Assembly (NCBI GenBank): GCA_012730105.1
Contig: JAAYBJ010000059.1
Span: forward strand, 1 to 54,958
Length of the DNA: 54,958 nucleotides
Source: Candidatus Hydrogenedentota bacterium
Lineage (GTDB): Bacteria; Hydrogenedentota; Hydrogenedentia; Hydrogenedentales; CAITNO01
Direction: 5' to 3'
The notes under the pieces are model-generated. The model was given only the letters and a program-made list of their open reading frames with translations, did no database searches and was not told the origin of the DNA. Made by a program: the position numbers and the translations under genes. Within the stretch, counting starts at the first letter, position 1, and each line of letters opens with the position of its first letter. Positions 8,053 to 17,292 of the stretch are shown in pieces.

Positions 8053-11000
8053 ATGTACAAATGGTTTTGCGTGTTCAGTATGATTGTCAGCCTGGCTGCG
8101 GCCCTGCCCGGTTCTGCGGAACAGGCGGAACCTTGGGAGTCGGCCTATGTCGGCGAAGACACCACCGGCGAACATGTCATTGGGTATTGGAACGGCGACG
8201 GTGAGGGGGAAACGGTGGCCGACCTGTCGGGCAACGGCCATGATGGTGTCCTGGAAGGCGCGGTGCGTCGCCCGGACGGACGTTTTGGCGGGTGCCTGGA
8301 ATCGTTTGCCGGTTGGCCGGTTGAGGATGTCTGCCACCGGATACGCATTAAAGATGCCGAACGGCTGTCACCACGCGGTGCCTTTACCGTTGAAATGTGG
8401 GTTTGTCCGGGAGAAATCTTCGAGACCTATGACGAGGTATTCATAGCGGATAAAAAATACGTTGCCCATACGGATTACCAGTGGGTCTTGGAGAAACCCG
8501 ACAAACTGGGGCACCGCTATATGCGGGTCTGTCTCGGCTTCGGGCAGGATTCCGACACCTGGTGGTCTCAGGACCCCGTTCCCTTCAAGCGAGACGTCTG
8601 GTCGCATATTGCCTTTTCCTATGACGGCGCGGGCGGGGTCTGTTTTTTTTATAACGGCCGGTCCCTGGGAGCGTCTGTAAAGCCGGGACGCGGCGGGGTC
8701 TGCCCGGGGGATCATTTCCTGTCTTTAGGTGACCGGGTGGGCAGTTATCATCATGGTTTCCCGGGACGTATGGATGAAATACGTATCACTGAAGGGGTAC
8801 GCGAGTTCCGTCCTTTGGCGGTTGCCGCTGAATATGCACGGACCGCTTACGAACGCATGGAGCCCGCCCCGGCACTGCGCTTCAAGATCACCAACCTTCG
8901 GAGAAATGCGGTTTCAGGCATTACGGTGACCATAGGAATTGCCGGAACACCGGAGAAGGACTATGTAGTGCCGGAACTGGCCCCGGCCGCCACCCATGTG
9001 CTGGAATACCCGTTAGACACGCGTCTGCGTCCGGACGCCTATCAGGCGGTCGTGGAGTGCCGCATGGGTGAAGGAGAGGATGCCTGGTCAAGCCGGGAAT
9101 CCTTTGCGGTGAGTATTGTGGCGCGAAAGCCCCCCCATAAAATGCCGGTAGTCATGTGGGGCTTGGGCGGGGTGGATTCTGTTCTGGAAAACATGGACAC
9201 CCTGAAGGAAATCGGCTTTACCCATTGCCTGGGTCTGCGTTGTGATTACCAGCGCGTCTGGGAGGCGGGAACGCCCGTGAACGCTGTCAGCGAGGAAGAA
9301 CTGGCCGCCAGCACGCGCATGCTTGATCAGGCGTTTATCAATGACCTGGGTATTATCATCAGCCTGGGCGTAGGGCACTGGCTGGAAGAAAAGCAGGAAC
9401 TGCTTCGCATTGACCGGAACGGTAACGAGTATGAGCGGGGTAATATCTGCTGTAATTTCCCCGAGATGCTTCCTTTCGCGCGTAATGTGGGCGCTTCCGT
9501 GGCACAGACATTCGGGGAATTCCCCGCTTTTGAAGCGGCGCTGATCAACACGGAGGTCCGCGACGGTTCTCAGCTCTGTTTCCACGAACATGACCGGGCG
9601 CTGTATCGGGCCGCGACCGGCCTTGAGATTCCGGAGGCAGCCGTCATCAAAAACGGCGTGAAATTTGATTCATTACCTGAATTTCCACAGGATCGCGTTC
9701 TTGCGGATGACCACGAGCTACTGCGGTTCTACCAGTGGTTCTGGCGCGAAGGGGATGGCTGGAACGGCTTTCATTCCGCGATTAACGACGGGTTGAAATC
9801 CGCCGGGCGAAAGGGGTTCTGGACATTTTTTGACCCGGCCGTGCGCGTTCCGCCCCTGTGGGGAAGCGGCGGGAATGTGGATTTCCTGTCGCACTGGACC
9901 TACAGTTATCCCGACCCGATACGCATCGGGCTATGCGCTGATGAACTCTTCGCTATGGCCAAAGGCGGGCCGGAAGGGCAAGAGGTAATGAAGATGACTC
10001 AGATCATCTGGTACCGCTCGCAGACGGCGCCCATTGCCGAAGCTGCGGCCACTGACGGCGCGACGTCGCCCTGGGAAGATTATGATCCCGATGCCGCGTA
10101 CATTACCATCGCGCCCGCCCATCTCAGGGAGGCCTTCTGGACCAAGATAAGCCGTCCGGTCAAGGGGATCATGTATCACGGGTGGCAGTCCCTGGTGCCG
10201 ACCGAAAGCAAATCCACCTACCGCTTTACCCACCCGGAGACGCGGCATGCCTTGAAGGAATTGACCGAAACAATCGTCCAACCCCTGGGTCCGACGCTGC
10301 TGCAGGTGCCCGCGGTAAAATCGGACGTGGCCATGCTGGAAAGTTTTACCGCTTCTATGTTCGCGGGCAGGGGCACCTACGGCTGGGGCGGCTCCTGGGG
10401 AGGCGATGCCTATCACATTCTGCTGTATGCGGGTTTTCAGCCTGACATTATTTATGAGGAAACCGTCCTCAAGGAGGGGCTTGAAGGATTTAAAGTCCTT
10501 GTGCTGGCGGATTGCGATGTGCTGTCGACGTCCGTGGTGGAACGGATACATCGGTTCCAGCAGGCAGGCGGCGTTGTGGTGGGTGATGAACGGCTCTGCC
10601 CGGCGGTTACTCCGGACGTGAGCCTGGCAATATATACGCGCACCAAACAGGCCGATGCCGACAAGGAAGCGCTGTTGGCCCGGGCGCGAACGCTCCGCGA
10701 GCAACTCCGCGACCGTTATCGGCCCTATGTGGCTTCCTCGAGCGAAGAGGCGTTGCCCTACCGGCGTGGGTACGGCTCCTCTGATTACCTGTTTGCCATC
10801 AACGATCACCGCGAGTTTGGCGCTTATGTAGGGCATCATGGCCTGGTAATGGAAAACGGTTTGCCGCTGTCCGCCGAATTTACGATACACAGGTCCGAGG
10901 GGCATGTTTATGATTTGGTCGAACACCGGGAAGTGACGGCTGGATCAGAAGGCGGCGTCCTCCGCATTCCTGTGGCCTTGGAACCCGGCGGGGGGCGTTT

Positions 11001-11322
11001 ATGGCTTATAACGGAAAAGCAGGTCAGCGGAATACGTATCGAAGGGCCCGAAGAACTAAAACGTCTGGAAGAAAATGTCATACCCGTCACGGTCACTGAT
11101 GACGCAGGATCCGCTTTGGCGGCGATCATTCCACTGGAAGTCATTCTAAAAGACCCGGACGGGCGTGTCGCCGAGTTCAGCGGGTATTATGGGGCGCGGG
11201 ACGGGCGCCAGGAATTGAGGGTGACGCCCGCTCCCAATGATACCGCCGGCGTATGGACCCTGACGGCGCGGGAACTGGCCTCGGGAAAACTGGCACGCCA
11301 TTACTTCCGGTTGCGCGAATGA
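8053..11322 (+). CDS. Secreted LamG-domain glycoside-hydrolase-like protein
   Basis: The 1089-residue protein starts at ATG 8053, with AAGGAG 8 bases upstream; an in-frame start 21 bases earlier lacks this spacing. After a signal peptide (to about residue 23), residues 40-255 form a LamG/concanavalin-like fold, recognisable from WSHIAFSYDG, FFYNGR and the closing FPGRMDEIRI. A beta-sandwich linker follows. Residues about 365-690 look like a TIM-barrel hydrolase (VVMWGLGG near the start, later FLSHWTYSYPDP). Residues 730-860 resemble the class-I glutamine-amidotransferase-like domain of GH42 beta-galactosidases (ILLYAGFQPDIIYEE, VLVLADCDVLS). The substrate is unknown. Its neighbours are carbohydrate-active. 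The gene ends 14 bases from the convergent GH106-like gene. Confidence 0.7.
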   Translation: MYKWFCVFSMIVSLAAALPGSAEQAEPWESAYVGEDTTGEHVIGYWNGDGEGETVADLSGNGHDGVLEGAVRRPDGRFGGCLESFAGWPVEDVCHRIRIKDAERLSPRGAFTVEMWVCPGEIFETYDEVFIADKKYVAHTDYQWVLEKPDKLGHRYMRVCLGFGQDSDTWWSQDPVPFKRDVWSHIAFSYDGAGGVCFFYNGRSLGASVKPGRGGVCPGDHFLSLGDRVGSYHHGFPGRMDEIRITEGVREFRPLAVAAEYARTAYERMEPAPALRFKITNLRRNAVSGITVTIGIAGTPEKDYVVPELAPAATHVLEYPLDTRLRPDAYQAVVECRMGEGEDAWSSRESFAVSIVARKPPHKMPVVMWGLGGVDSVLENMDTLKEIGFTHCLGLRCDYQRVWEAGTPVNAVSEEELAASTRMLDQAFINDLGIIISLGVGHWLEEKQELLRIDRNGNEYERGNICCNFPEMLPFARNVGASVAQTFGEFPAFEAALINTEVRDGSQLCFHEHDRALYRAATGLEIPEAAVIKNGVKFDSLPEFPQDRVLADDHELLRFYQWFWREGDGWNGFHSAINDGLKSAGRKGFWTFFDPAVRVPPLWGSGGNVDFLSHWTYSYPDPIRIGLCADELFAMAKGGPEGQEVMKMTQIIWYRSQTAPIAEAAATDGATSPWEDYDPDAAYITIAPAHLREAFWTKISRPVKGIMYHGWQSLVPTESKSTYRFTHPETRHALKELTETIVQPLGPTLLQVPAVKSDVAMLESFTASMFAGRGTYGWGGSWGGDAYHILLYAGFQPDIIYEETVLKEGLEGFKVLVLADCDVLSTSVVERIHRFQQAGGVVVGDERLCPAVTPDVSLAIYTRTKQADADKEALLARARTLREQLRDRYRPYVASSSEEALPYRRGYGSSDYLFAINDHREFGAYVGHHGLVMENGLPLSAEFTIHRSEGHVYDLVEHREVTAGSEGGVLRIPVALEPGGGRLWLITEKQVSGIRIEGPEELKRLEENVIPVTVTDDAGSALAAIIPLEVILKDPDGRVAEFSGYYGARDGRQELRVTPAPNDTAGVWTLTARELASGKLARHYFRLRE

Positions 11323-11336
11323 TTGTTGCGATGGTG

Positions 11337-14300
11337 TTACGGGCACAGTACCGTGACGGGTCCCATAAGACCGGAGGGCTGCAGCGTGTCCTCCGCGGTC
11401 CAATGTCGCCAGGTGGCGAAACTGATGCGGCCGGTGGGGCTTGGCTTCCCGTTAAGGAGCCATTGCGGCCATTTCTTAAGCGTGCCGTCCGACTTGCGTT
11501 CACTGTCAGGAGGCACCGTTTCATCTCCGATCAGTCGGTTCACCCAAAGATTGGCAACGTGCACTTCAAGATGGTTCTTACCGACGCGGGCGGCCTCGCC
11601 GATCGGCACCCGGTAAGGCGCTTTCCAGGCGATGCCGGCCTCTTTTCCGTTCAGCCGCACCGAGGCGACTACCTCGACGCGGCCCAGGTCGATCATGAGC
11701 GAATTATTTTTCGCGAGATCGTCTTCGAAAAGGTCAAAATCACAACGGTACACTGCGGTTCCGGAATAATGCCGGATGCGCGGATCTTCGAAGGCGGACC
11801 AGTCCATGAGTTCAACCATTTCCACCGGCGTCTCCGGCCCTCCCGACTCCGCTTCAAATACTACATTCCAGGGACCGTCAATTTCCCGAAGTGCACGATG
11901 GGCGGTAAAGTTTTCCGGTGTTGAAGACGGATCCGGTGGTTCTTGCGGGAAGAGGATGAAATAACTTTCGCCAGCCTCAAAGCGAAGCGGCACTGCGGTA
12001 CGGCCGTCTTCCGTGTGCGTATATTCCGGCAGGGTCCTGGAACTGCCGTCTTCCGGATGGAGCAGCACGGGAACGCCCCCGGCTACCCGGAAAATACACT
12101 CGGATTCTACCAAGCGATCTTCCCCGTTGCTGACGAAATACAGGTCACCTTTCGGTGTTTGCCGGTGATTGAAGCGCAGGGACGTTTCAGACATAAAATC
12201 AGGCGGCACACCCCGTTCCTTGAGAAGGTCTTTAATCGCCTGGGAGGGAGGATAGATATTCAAATTAACCCGCTTCTCGCCGATTGTTCCCCACGGAGCC
12301 ATACCCATGGGGCCTGCAATGACGGCCTTCGGCCAGTCAGCGCCTGCTTCAGGATCGGTAGTCCAGTTTTCTACGGGTGTGTTCGAGTACTGCCATTCCG
12401 AGTCTGTGACTATAGCGGTCTTTGTCCCGTTCCCGTTGTCAATCGAGATCACTCCGGCCAATCCGGCAGGATTGGGACTTTCGCCTCCGTTTACAACATC
12501 CACCGCGATAATGTTTTCCCCGGGGCGGAGGAAATCGGTTAAGGAGATGGTTTGGGCAAGAGTAAAATTATCACTGCTTCCGGCTTTTTCCCCGTTTATG
12601 AATAGAACGAAGCCGTTGTCGGCGGTAAGGGTGATTTGCGCGTTAGGGATGGTGTCCGTAGCCTCAAGGCGTACAACTCGTCGAAAATACAGGCGGCCGG
12701 GAGGCGCGGCAAGCGCCGGAGTCTCATGCCCCCAGATCCAATGGGTCGCTGCTAGGGCGTTTTCGGTCTCCGCGGCCATTGTTGCGGTATTCAGTGCCCC
12801 TCCCCAATACACCATGCCTGTCCCTACCGTATTTGCCTGCCGTTCGGCGGGACGACGCTCGCCGGTCCAGAATCGAGCCGCCATGTCGCGTACCTCCTGG
12901 TCGCAGTGCGGATAATTGGACAGGCTGGGGGACTTTAGGGGTGGGGGGCCTGTAATGACCGCGCCCGCCTTGGCCAGGTCGCCAACCTTTCTGAGTAATG
13001 CCGGAGTCATGGTTTCCCGATCCGGCAAAACCAGCATCCGGTAACACGCCCCCTTCCCGTTCGTAAGCACACCGTTGTCACACGCTATGATATTCAAAAG
13101 GGCTTCGGGCGTGCAGGCATCGTACTTGTAACCTTCAGGTGCCGGTTCCGGTCCCTGGAATACGTTCGGGGCGCCCTCCGGACTTAGATACAGCAGGTCG
13201 GCCACAGGTGTATTGCGCAAGGCGTTCTGGCATCGCGCCAGGTATTCGTGCCAGGGGCGGGTGTATTCCCACCAGGTCTGGGTCCGTTCGTAATGCAAAC
13301 CATGGGGCCCCAGGCTCAGGCCGGGTCGTGCCTGCGCAAAGGGTTGATGGATATAGCGGTGAATGACCAATTTATTGACGCCCTCGGAAAAAGCCCAGTC
13401 ACCCAGGGGCTTGATGGCGCCCGGATGGATCAGCCACTTATCTACGGAGGTGAAGGCCTCGGCGCCTACGACCGGGCGGCCGTAGACATGAGCAACAGAA
13501 ACCGCTTCGCGCATGCTGTAACGAGTGTCAAAGGTGTTGCTCCAGAATTCGCACATGGGAAGGTCGGCGGCGGCTCCAAGGGTCATGTCGTCACAGGGGG
13601 TCATATCATAAGGTTCAATGGACAGGGAAAGCCCCAAGGCGTGAGCCAGATCGCGCATGTGACGCCCATGATATTCCGCGATCATTTCAGAGACCGTCTG
13701 CCGCAAATCCCAGAGAAAGCGCTCGGATACTTCCCTGGATGTGACCACATAGCCCCGCATAGCGGGCAGGTAGGGAGTACAAGCATAACCACGGCGGCGG
13801 CGGAACTCCTCCTGGAAATTGTCGGTCCAGTTCTGTCCGCCGACTTCCCAACTGTCAAAGTGGGTGCCTGCAAGCGTTTTCCCCGCATAAGGGGCGGAGT
13901 CCTCCACCAATTTGCGGAGGTAGGCGTTGAAATGGGACTCCAGCGCCCTACGGTCCAGTTTGTCGCATTCCAAGCCCGGAAGCGGTGCGGGCCGGTTGGT
14001 TTGACCGGTGGTGGTATAACCGAAACGCATGAGGGTCCAGTCGCCTTCAGGAACGTCCCAGATGAGTGTACCAGAATCATCCATTTTATCACTGATTTCC
14101 AGCGTTCGTGAAAGGTCGATGGCGTTTCCGACTTCTATGGCAGGGTAGTCAGCCCGGTTTTCAAAGTGCGGGCGGATGCCGGGAGCGGATGAGAAGGGCC
14201 CGCGCACATAAAGCGCCTTTTCTTCTATGTCCTCGATGCGCGCGCTCCCTTTCACAGCGGGAAAAGCAAGCACCGTTATATCCCGATAGTAGTCGAGCAG

Positions 14301-14792
14301 TGTTTCTGGTTGGGCCAGTGAAATCTCAACGTGTTTTGGCCCGGTAACATGCGTTTCCGAGGATACCACCTTTTTCATCGAAAGCTCTGGTGTAATCCAC
14401 GGGCCACCGCTGCCCGTCCAACCGGGCGCGCTGTTGATCACTACTTTCAATCCGAGGCGGTCCGCTTCTTTCACCGCGAAGGCGAACAGAGAACGCCATT
14501 CGTCACCGAAGAAGGTAATCGGTCCCCCTGGCACGCTTAAGGATACCTCCATGACGATCATACCGCCGATGCCCGCCTTGTGCATCGCTTCCAAATCGCT
14601 GGTGATGCCTTCACTGCTTATGTTTCCGTTCTTCCAGAACCAGTATACCCACGGCCGGGTCTCCTCAGAGATACACAGTAACTCCTCGGAGCCGGGAATG
14701 GCCGCAGCGTTTAACGCGAAGAATAAGGGCGCAAGCGTTACATAAAGAAAAAAAACGAAACGGCAGAAACGTATACCCGAAATGGAAATCAT
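11337..14792 (-). CDS. Secreted GH106-like glycoside hydrolase (alpha-L-rhamnosidase type)
   Basis: The 1151-residue protein has a signal peptide (residues 9-32). It matches the GH106 pattern: an early RPWVYWFWKNGNISSEGIT, then ADLEAM-type barrel strands with AGIGGMIVME, and NSAPGWTGSGGPWITPE. The C-terminal quarter has a jelly-roll typical of these large enzymes (GTAVYRCDFDL, VRLNGKEAG, NHLEVHVANLWVNR). A second sugar-binding-like sandwich is inserted around residues 690-790 (VLFINGEKAGSS). Length fits the family. GH106 members remove alpha-L-rhamnose from pectin or flavonoid glycosides; activity here is inferred. AAAGGAGA precedes the start. It is transcribed divergently from the Tat-exported protein. 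Confidence 0.8.
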   Translation of the reverse strand: MISISGIRFCRFVFFLYVTLAPLFFALNAAAIPGSEELLCISEETRPWVYWFWKNGNISSEGITSDLEAMHKAGIGGMIVMEVSLSVPGGPITFFGDEWRSLFAFAVKEADRLGLKVVINSAPGWTGSGGPWITPELSMKKVVSSETHVTGPKHVEISLAQPETLLDYYRDITVLAFPAVKGSARIEDIEEKALYVRGPFSSAPGIRPHFENRADYPAIEVGNAIDLSRTLEISDKMDDSGTLIWDVPEGDWTLMRFGYTTTGQTNRPAPLPGLECDKLDRRALESHFNAYLRKLVEDSAPYAGKTLAGTHFDSWEVGGQNWTDNFQEEFRRRRGYACTPYLPAMRGYVVTSREVSERFLWDLRQTVSEMIAEYHGRHMRDLAHALGLSLSIEPYDMTPCDDMTLGAAADLPMCEFWSNTFDTRYSMREAVSVAHVYGRPVVGAEAFTSVDKWLIHPGAIKPLGDWAFSEGVNKLVIHRYIHQPFAQARPGLSLGPHGLHYERTQTWWEYTRPWHEYLARCQNALRNTPVADLLYLSPEGAPNVFQGPEPAPEGYKYDACTPEALLNIIACDNGVLTNGKGACYRMLVLPDRETMTPALLRKVGDLAKAGAVITGPPPLKSPSLSNYPHCDQEVRDMAARFWTGERRPAERQANTVGTGMVYWGGALNTATMAAETENALAATHWIWGHETPALAAPPGRLYFRRVVRLEATDTIPNAQITLTADNGFVLFINGEKAGSSDNFTLAQTISLTDFLRPGENIIAVDVVNGGESPNPAGLAGVISIDNGNGTKTAIVTDSEWQYSNTPVENWTTDPEAGADWPKAVIAGPMGMAPWGTIGEKRVNLNIYPPSQAIKDLLKERGVPPDFMSETSLRFNHRQTPKGDLYFVSNGEDRLVESECIFRVAGGVPVLLHPEDGSSRTLPEYTHTEDGRTAVPLRFEAGESYFILFPQEPPDPSSTPENFTAHRALREIDGPWNVVFEAESGGPETPVEMVELMDWSAFEDPRIRHYSGTAVYRCDFDLFEDDLAKNNSLMIDLGRVEVVASVRLNGKEAGIAWKAPYRVPIGEAARVGKNHLEVHVANLWVNRLIGDETVPPDSERKSDGTLKKWPQWLLNGKPSPTGRISFATWRHWTAEDTLQPSGLMGPVTVLCP

Positions 14793-14855
14793 TTAAAAGT
14801 CTCCTTTAGACATGTAACAGATAGTTTATAGTATCATTCTGGTGACAGACTAAAA

Positions 14856-14884
14856 AATATAAAATAGTCGAAGCAACTTGGCAA
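14856..14884 (-). promoter_or_regulatory. Sigma70-like promoter for the GH106-like gene
   Basis: On the minus strand TTGCCA (14884-14879), a 17-base spacer and TATATT (14861-14856) give a start about 55 bases before the ATG at 14792. Just upstream, CACTGTC (14891-14897) and GACAGTG (14915-14921) form an inverted repeat shared with the divergent gene, a possible operator. Confidence 0.5.
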
Positions 14885-14951
14885 TACAAACACTGTCGAG
14901 CCAAATGACACTCTGACAGTGCTGCGTTACAGGATGACCAAGGGAAATAAC

Positions 14952-16064
14952 ATGTTAATTGACAGAAGAACCTTTCTGGCGGCGGCGGGTTCGTGCGCCG
15001 CAATGGTGTCCCATGGAAATACCTCGGCGGCACAGGAGGCCCGCCCCCCTATGAAAGTGCTCTTGTGGTGCTGGGATTCGCGGATGACCTGGGATGACGA
15101 GCCGGACCGAATTCAACTGAACATGGCCGCGTCTGACACGAACTTTTCCTATCCCAAGCGGCCGGAATCTTTCGAAATAGGTTTCCGCAGGCTTATCGAT
15201 TACTGTGAGAAAAACGGCATTTGGGGTATCGTTATATGGGGCTTTTTGCGGGAAGCCCACGGAGGAGTTCAGGTGGCCCGCGATTTATGCAAGTACGCAA
15301 AGGACAAAGGGGTGGCCATTATTCCCGGTGTCGGTTTATGTTCTTACGGCGGCTATTATTACGAGGGGGAACACATGTTTAACCTGGATATGTATTTGAA
15401 AACATATCCGGAACGCGCAAGCCGGGCCAATGAGGAAAGAGGCGGGCGGGAAGTCAGGCAGGTTCTGGATCCTTCCCTGCCCCTGAATCAGCAGTGGTGG
15501 CGGGATGGACTGGAGTGGATGCTTGAAAATTTCGAAATAGCTGGAATTAATTATGAGATGGGCGATTTTATCGTAAATCCATCCGAGGGTGCCCGTGCGG
15601 CGCGGTCCACATTGGGCGTGGACACGGACGAGAATATTTTGGATATCATCGTCGCTACGCAGGCGCTCATGGATCGTGCCTATCAACTTATGCCGGAGGG
15701 CGCTTTCATTAACGCCTTATACAGGGGATACCATCAGATTAAAAATATCCAGGATCTTGCCTATGTAAAATGTATGCATCCAAAGACCGTATGGGAATAT
15801 ACCTTAACCGGAATGGTGCGCGAAAAGGATTTTGATGCCGCCAGCCAGGCTTTGCCTGAACATCGTCAGTATGGTTATCTGCATTGGTTTAATGCGTCAA
15901 CAAAAACGATGGATAAAGATTACACTGCAGACATTGCGCGCGTATTTCCAGTGGCGTATGCATTGGGTTTTGAGTTCATAGGTACCTACGGAGAACTATC
16001 GGGCAGTACTGCTGTCGCTGACCGCAATTACTGTGCTCAGGTCACATGGTCACGTCCCCTCTAA
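14952..16064 (+). CDS. Tat-exported protein with glycoside-hydrolase-like barrel
   Basis: The 370-residue protein starts at ATG 14952, preceded by AAGGGAAAT. The N-terminus has a twin-arginine signal, DRRTFLAAAGSCAAMVS, so it is exported folded through the Tat route. The body begins with MKVLLWCWDSRMTWDD and continues through stretches like IWGIVIWGFLREAH, VAIIPGVGLCSYGGYYY and INYEMGDF, consistent with a TIM barrel carrying acidic and aromatic residues at strand ends. I do not recognise a named family. The genes on either side point to carbohydrate handling. A C-terminal discrete domain is not evident. Confidence 0.65.
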   Translation: MLIDRRTFLAAAGSCAAMVSHGNTSAAQEARPPMKVLLWCWDSRMTWDDEPDRIQLNMAASDTNFSYPKRPESFEIGFRRLIDYCEKNGIWGIVIWGFLREAHGGVQVARDLCKYAKDKGVAIIPGVGLCSYGGYYYEGEHMFNLDMYLKTYPERASRANEERGGREVRQVLDPSLPLNQQWWRDGLEWMLENFEIAGINYEMGDFIVNPSEGARAARSTLGVDTDENILDIIVATQALMDRAYQLMPEGAFINALYRGYHQIKNIQDLAYVKCMHPKTVWEYTLTGMVREKDFDAASQALPEHRQYGYLHWFNASTKTMDKDYTADIARVFPVAYALGFEFIGTYGELSGSTAVADRNYCAQVTWSRPL

Positions 16065-16364
16065 ATTCCGAATTGAACAGAACGTCGTCACTTCCTTCCT
16101 TGCAGTAGTATCATTTTATTGTTGCATCTGCAACTACTTATAAGGGTTGTGATTTTATTTCTTCTTTCTTATTGATATTTGGTATCACTACCCTTTCTTT
16201 ACAGAAAGACAAAAAGTTACTATTCTGACTCGCCTATATGGTACAATGAACGCAATGGTGAGTGTAAAGGGCGGGGGAAATAAGATTTTTTGATTTTTAA
16301 TTCGAGGTTACCTAAGGTTGTGTGATCGGTAAATCACCACATTTTGTTACAAAATGCCCAGATG

Positions 16365-16391
16365 ACAGAGTGGCGTCACTCTGTTTCTTTC
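16365..16391 (+). terminator. Terminator-like hairpin in the AT-rich region
   Basis: ACAGAGTG (16365-16372), loop GCGT, CACTCTGT (16377-16384), then TTCTTTCT. It is a perfect 8-base stem with a T-rich tail. It could end the transcript of the Tat-protein gene or a small RNA starting near 16254. Confidence 0.4.
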
Positions 16392-16538
16392 TGTACAGCA
16401 TGCTTTTAGAAGAATATGAATACAAACTAAAAATAGGTTTTTGATTTGCATAAGATAGTCGGAATATGCGCAGATTAGAGATGGAAAGTTAAAATATTCT
16501 TGCATTTTTGTGCCGTTATTAGTATGATATAAGCGATT

Positions 16539-16567
16539 TTGATAATTTATCAAGGTCGTTTTATATA
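16539..16567 (+). promoter_or_regulatory. GntR promoter overlapped by a perfect palindromic operator
   Basis: TTGATA (16539-16544), a 17-base spacer and TATATA (16562-16567) form a good promoter. The -35 is embedded in the perfect palindrome TTGATAA-T-TTATCAA (16539-16553). A dimeric GntR-type repressor bound there would block RNA polymerase, so autoregulation by the next gene product is likely. Confidence 0.6.
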
Positions 16568-16623
16568 AGTAGACGCAAAATAGTACGCTGACACACACTA
16601 ACACCAACAGAAGGAAAAAGGAC

Positions 16624-17085
16624 ATGCCAAGAGGAAAATTTATTTCAAGAAGTGAAATTTTGGATTTATTATCAGCAATAAATCCAGACAGCAACATTTC
16701 CGTGTATATTCAGCTGGAAAACCTGATCCGCTTCGGGATAGCATCAGGCACCCTGATCCCCAACGATCAGTTGCCGCCCGCGCGTGATCTGGCCGAACGC
16801 CTCGGCATTAATATGAACACCGTTTCGAAGGCGTATCGTGATCTGGTCGTTATGGGCCTTCTCACCACCAAGCGCGGCCTGGGCGTCTTCATCAAGGATG
16901 ACGTGATCGAACAATGCAAGGAAGTTTCCCGTAAAACCGTCATGCGTCATTTCTTCGAAGCGACAGCCGAAGCAAAAATCGCCGGTTTCAAGGCGGAAGA
17001 CTTGAAGGGCATTGTGGACAGGATCTACGCGAATAACGTCTATCCTTATGGTCCCATCCCCGAATCCATCATCCCGAATGTCTGA
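16624..17085 (+). CDS. GntR-family transcriptional regulator, YtrA-like
   Basis: The 153-residue protein has a GntR winged helix: IYIQLENLIRFGIASGTL-like dimer-proximal helix, then LPPARDLAERLGINMNTVSKAYRDL (residues 50-74) and the wing GLLTTKRGLGVFI (78-90). The remaining about 60 residues are helical and too short for a FadR, HutC or MocR effector domain, which fits the YtrA subfamily. YtrA regulators usually control ABC transporters and their own operon; no transporter is adjacent here. AAGGAAAAAGGA precedes the start. The C-terminal EDLKGIVDRIYANNVYPYG is unlike canonical members I know. A strong terminator follows, so it is probably monocistronic. Confidence 0.8.
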   Translation: MPRGKFISRSEILDLLSAINPDSNISVYIQLENLIRFGIASGTLIPNDQLPPARDLAERLGINMNTVSKAYRDLVVMGLLTTKRGLGVFIKDDVIEQCKEVSRKTVMRHFFEATAEAKIAGFKAEDLKGIVDRIYANNVYPYGPIPESIIPNV

Positions 17086-17200
17086 GTCGCTTTAATCGGC
17101 TTATTGCGATGATTGCGGACCAAGCGGACGGTAACGGATGCTTTGATCCGGGCAAGCCGAAACGATTTCAGACGCTACTTTTAATGTATGCTGGAAATAT

Positions 17201-17239
17201 GTTCCCAAGCGCGCTATGATGCGCTTGGGAACGTTTTTT
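17201..17239 (+). terminator. Rho-independent terminator after the GntR gene
   Basis: GTTCCCAAGCGC (17201-17212) pairs perfectly with GCGCTTGGGAAC (17221-17232) over 12 bases with an 8-base loop, followed by GTTTTTT. It is the strongest terminator in the window. Confidence 0.85.
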
Positions 17240-17292
17240 AATGGTTGATATTTTTTCGGGAAAACCCGGAATAGAACTACAAGCAAAGAATA

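Larger units (their letters stand above)
16065..16623 (+). other. AT-rich intergenic region with palindromes and a possible small RNA
   Basis: About 560 bases with no supportable gene and clearly more AT-rich than the DNA on either side. It holds an extended -10 (TGGTACAAT, 16239-16247), an inverted repeat GTGAT/ATCAC (16322-16337), the perfect palindrome ATTTTGT-T-ACAAAAT (16341-16355), a terminator-like hairpin (16365-16391) and the GntR promoter/operator (16539-16567). A minus-strand frame (16697-16347) overlaps the gntR start, has no ribosome-binding site and looks spurious. Confidence 0.5.

Noticed and set aside
16347-16697. 116-residue minus-strand frame in the AT-rich region
   Set aside because: It overlaps the gntR start, is hydrophobic by AT bias, and has no ribosome-binding site.
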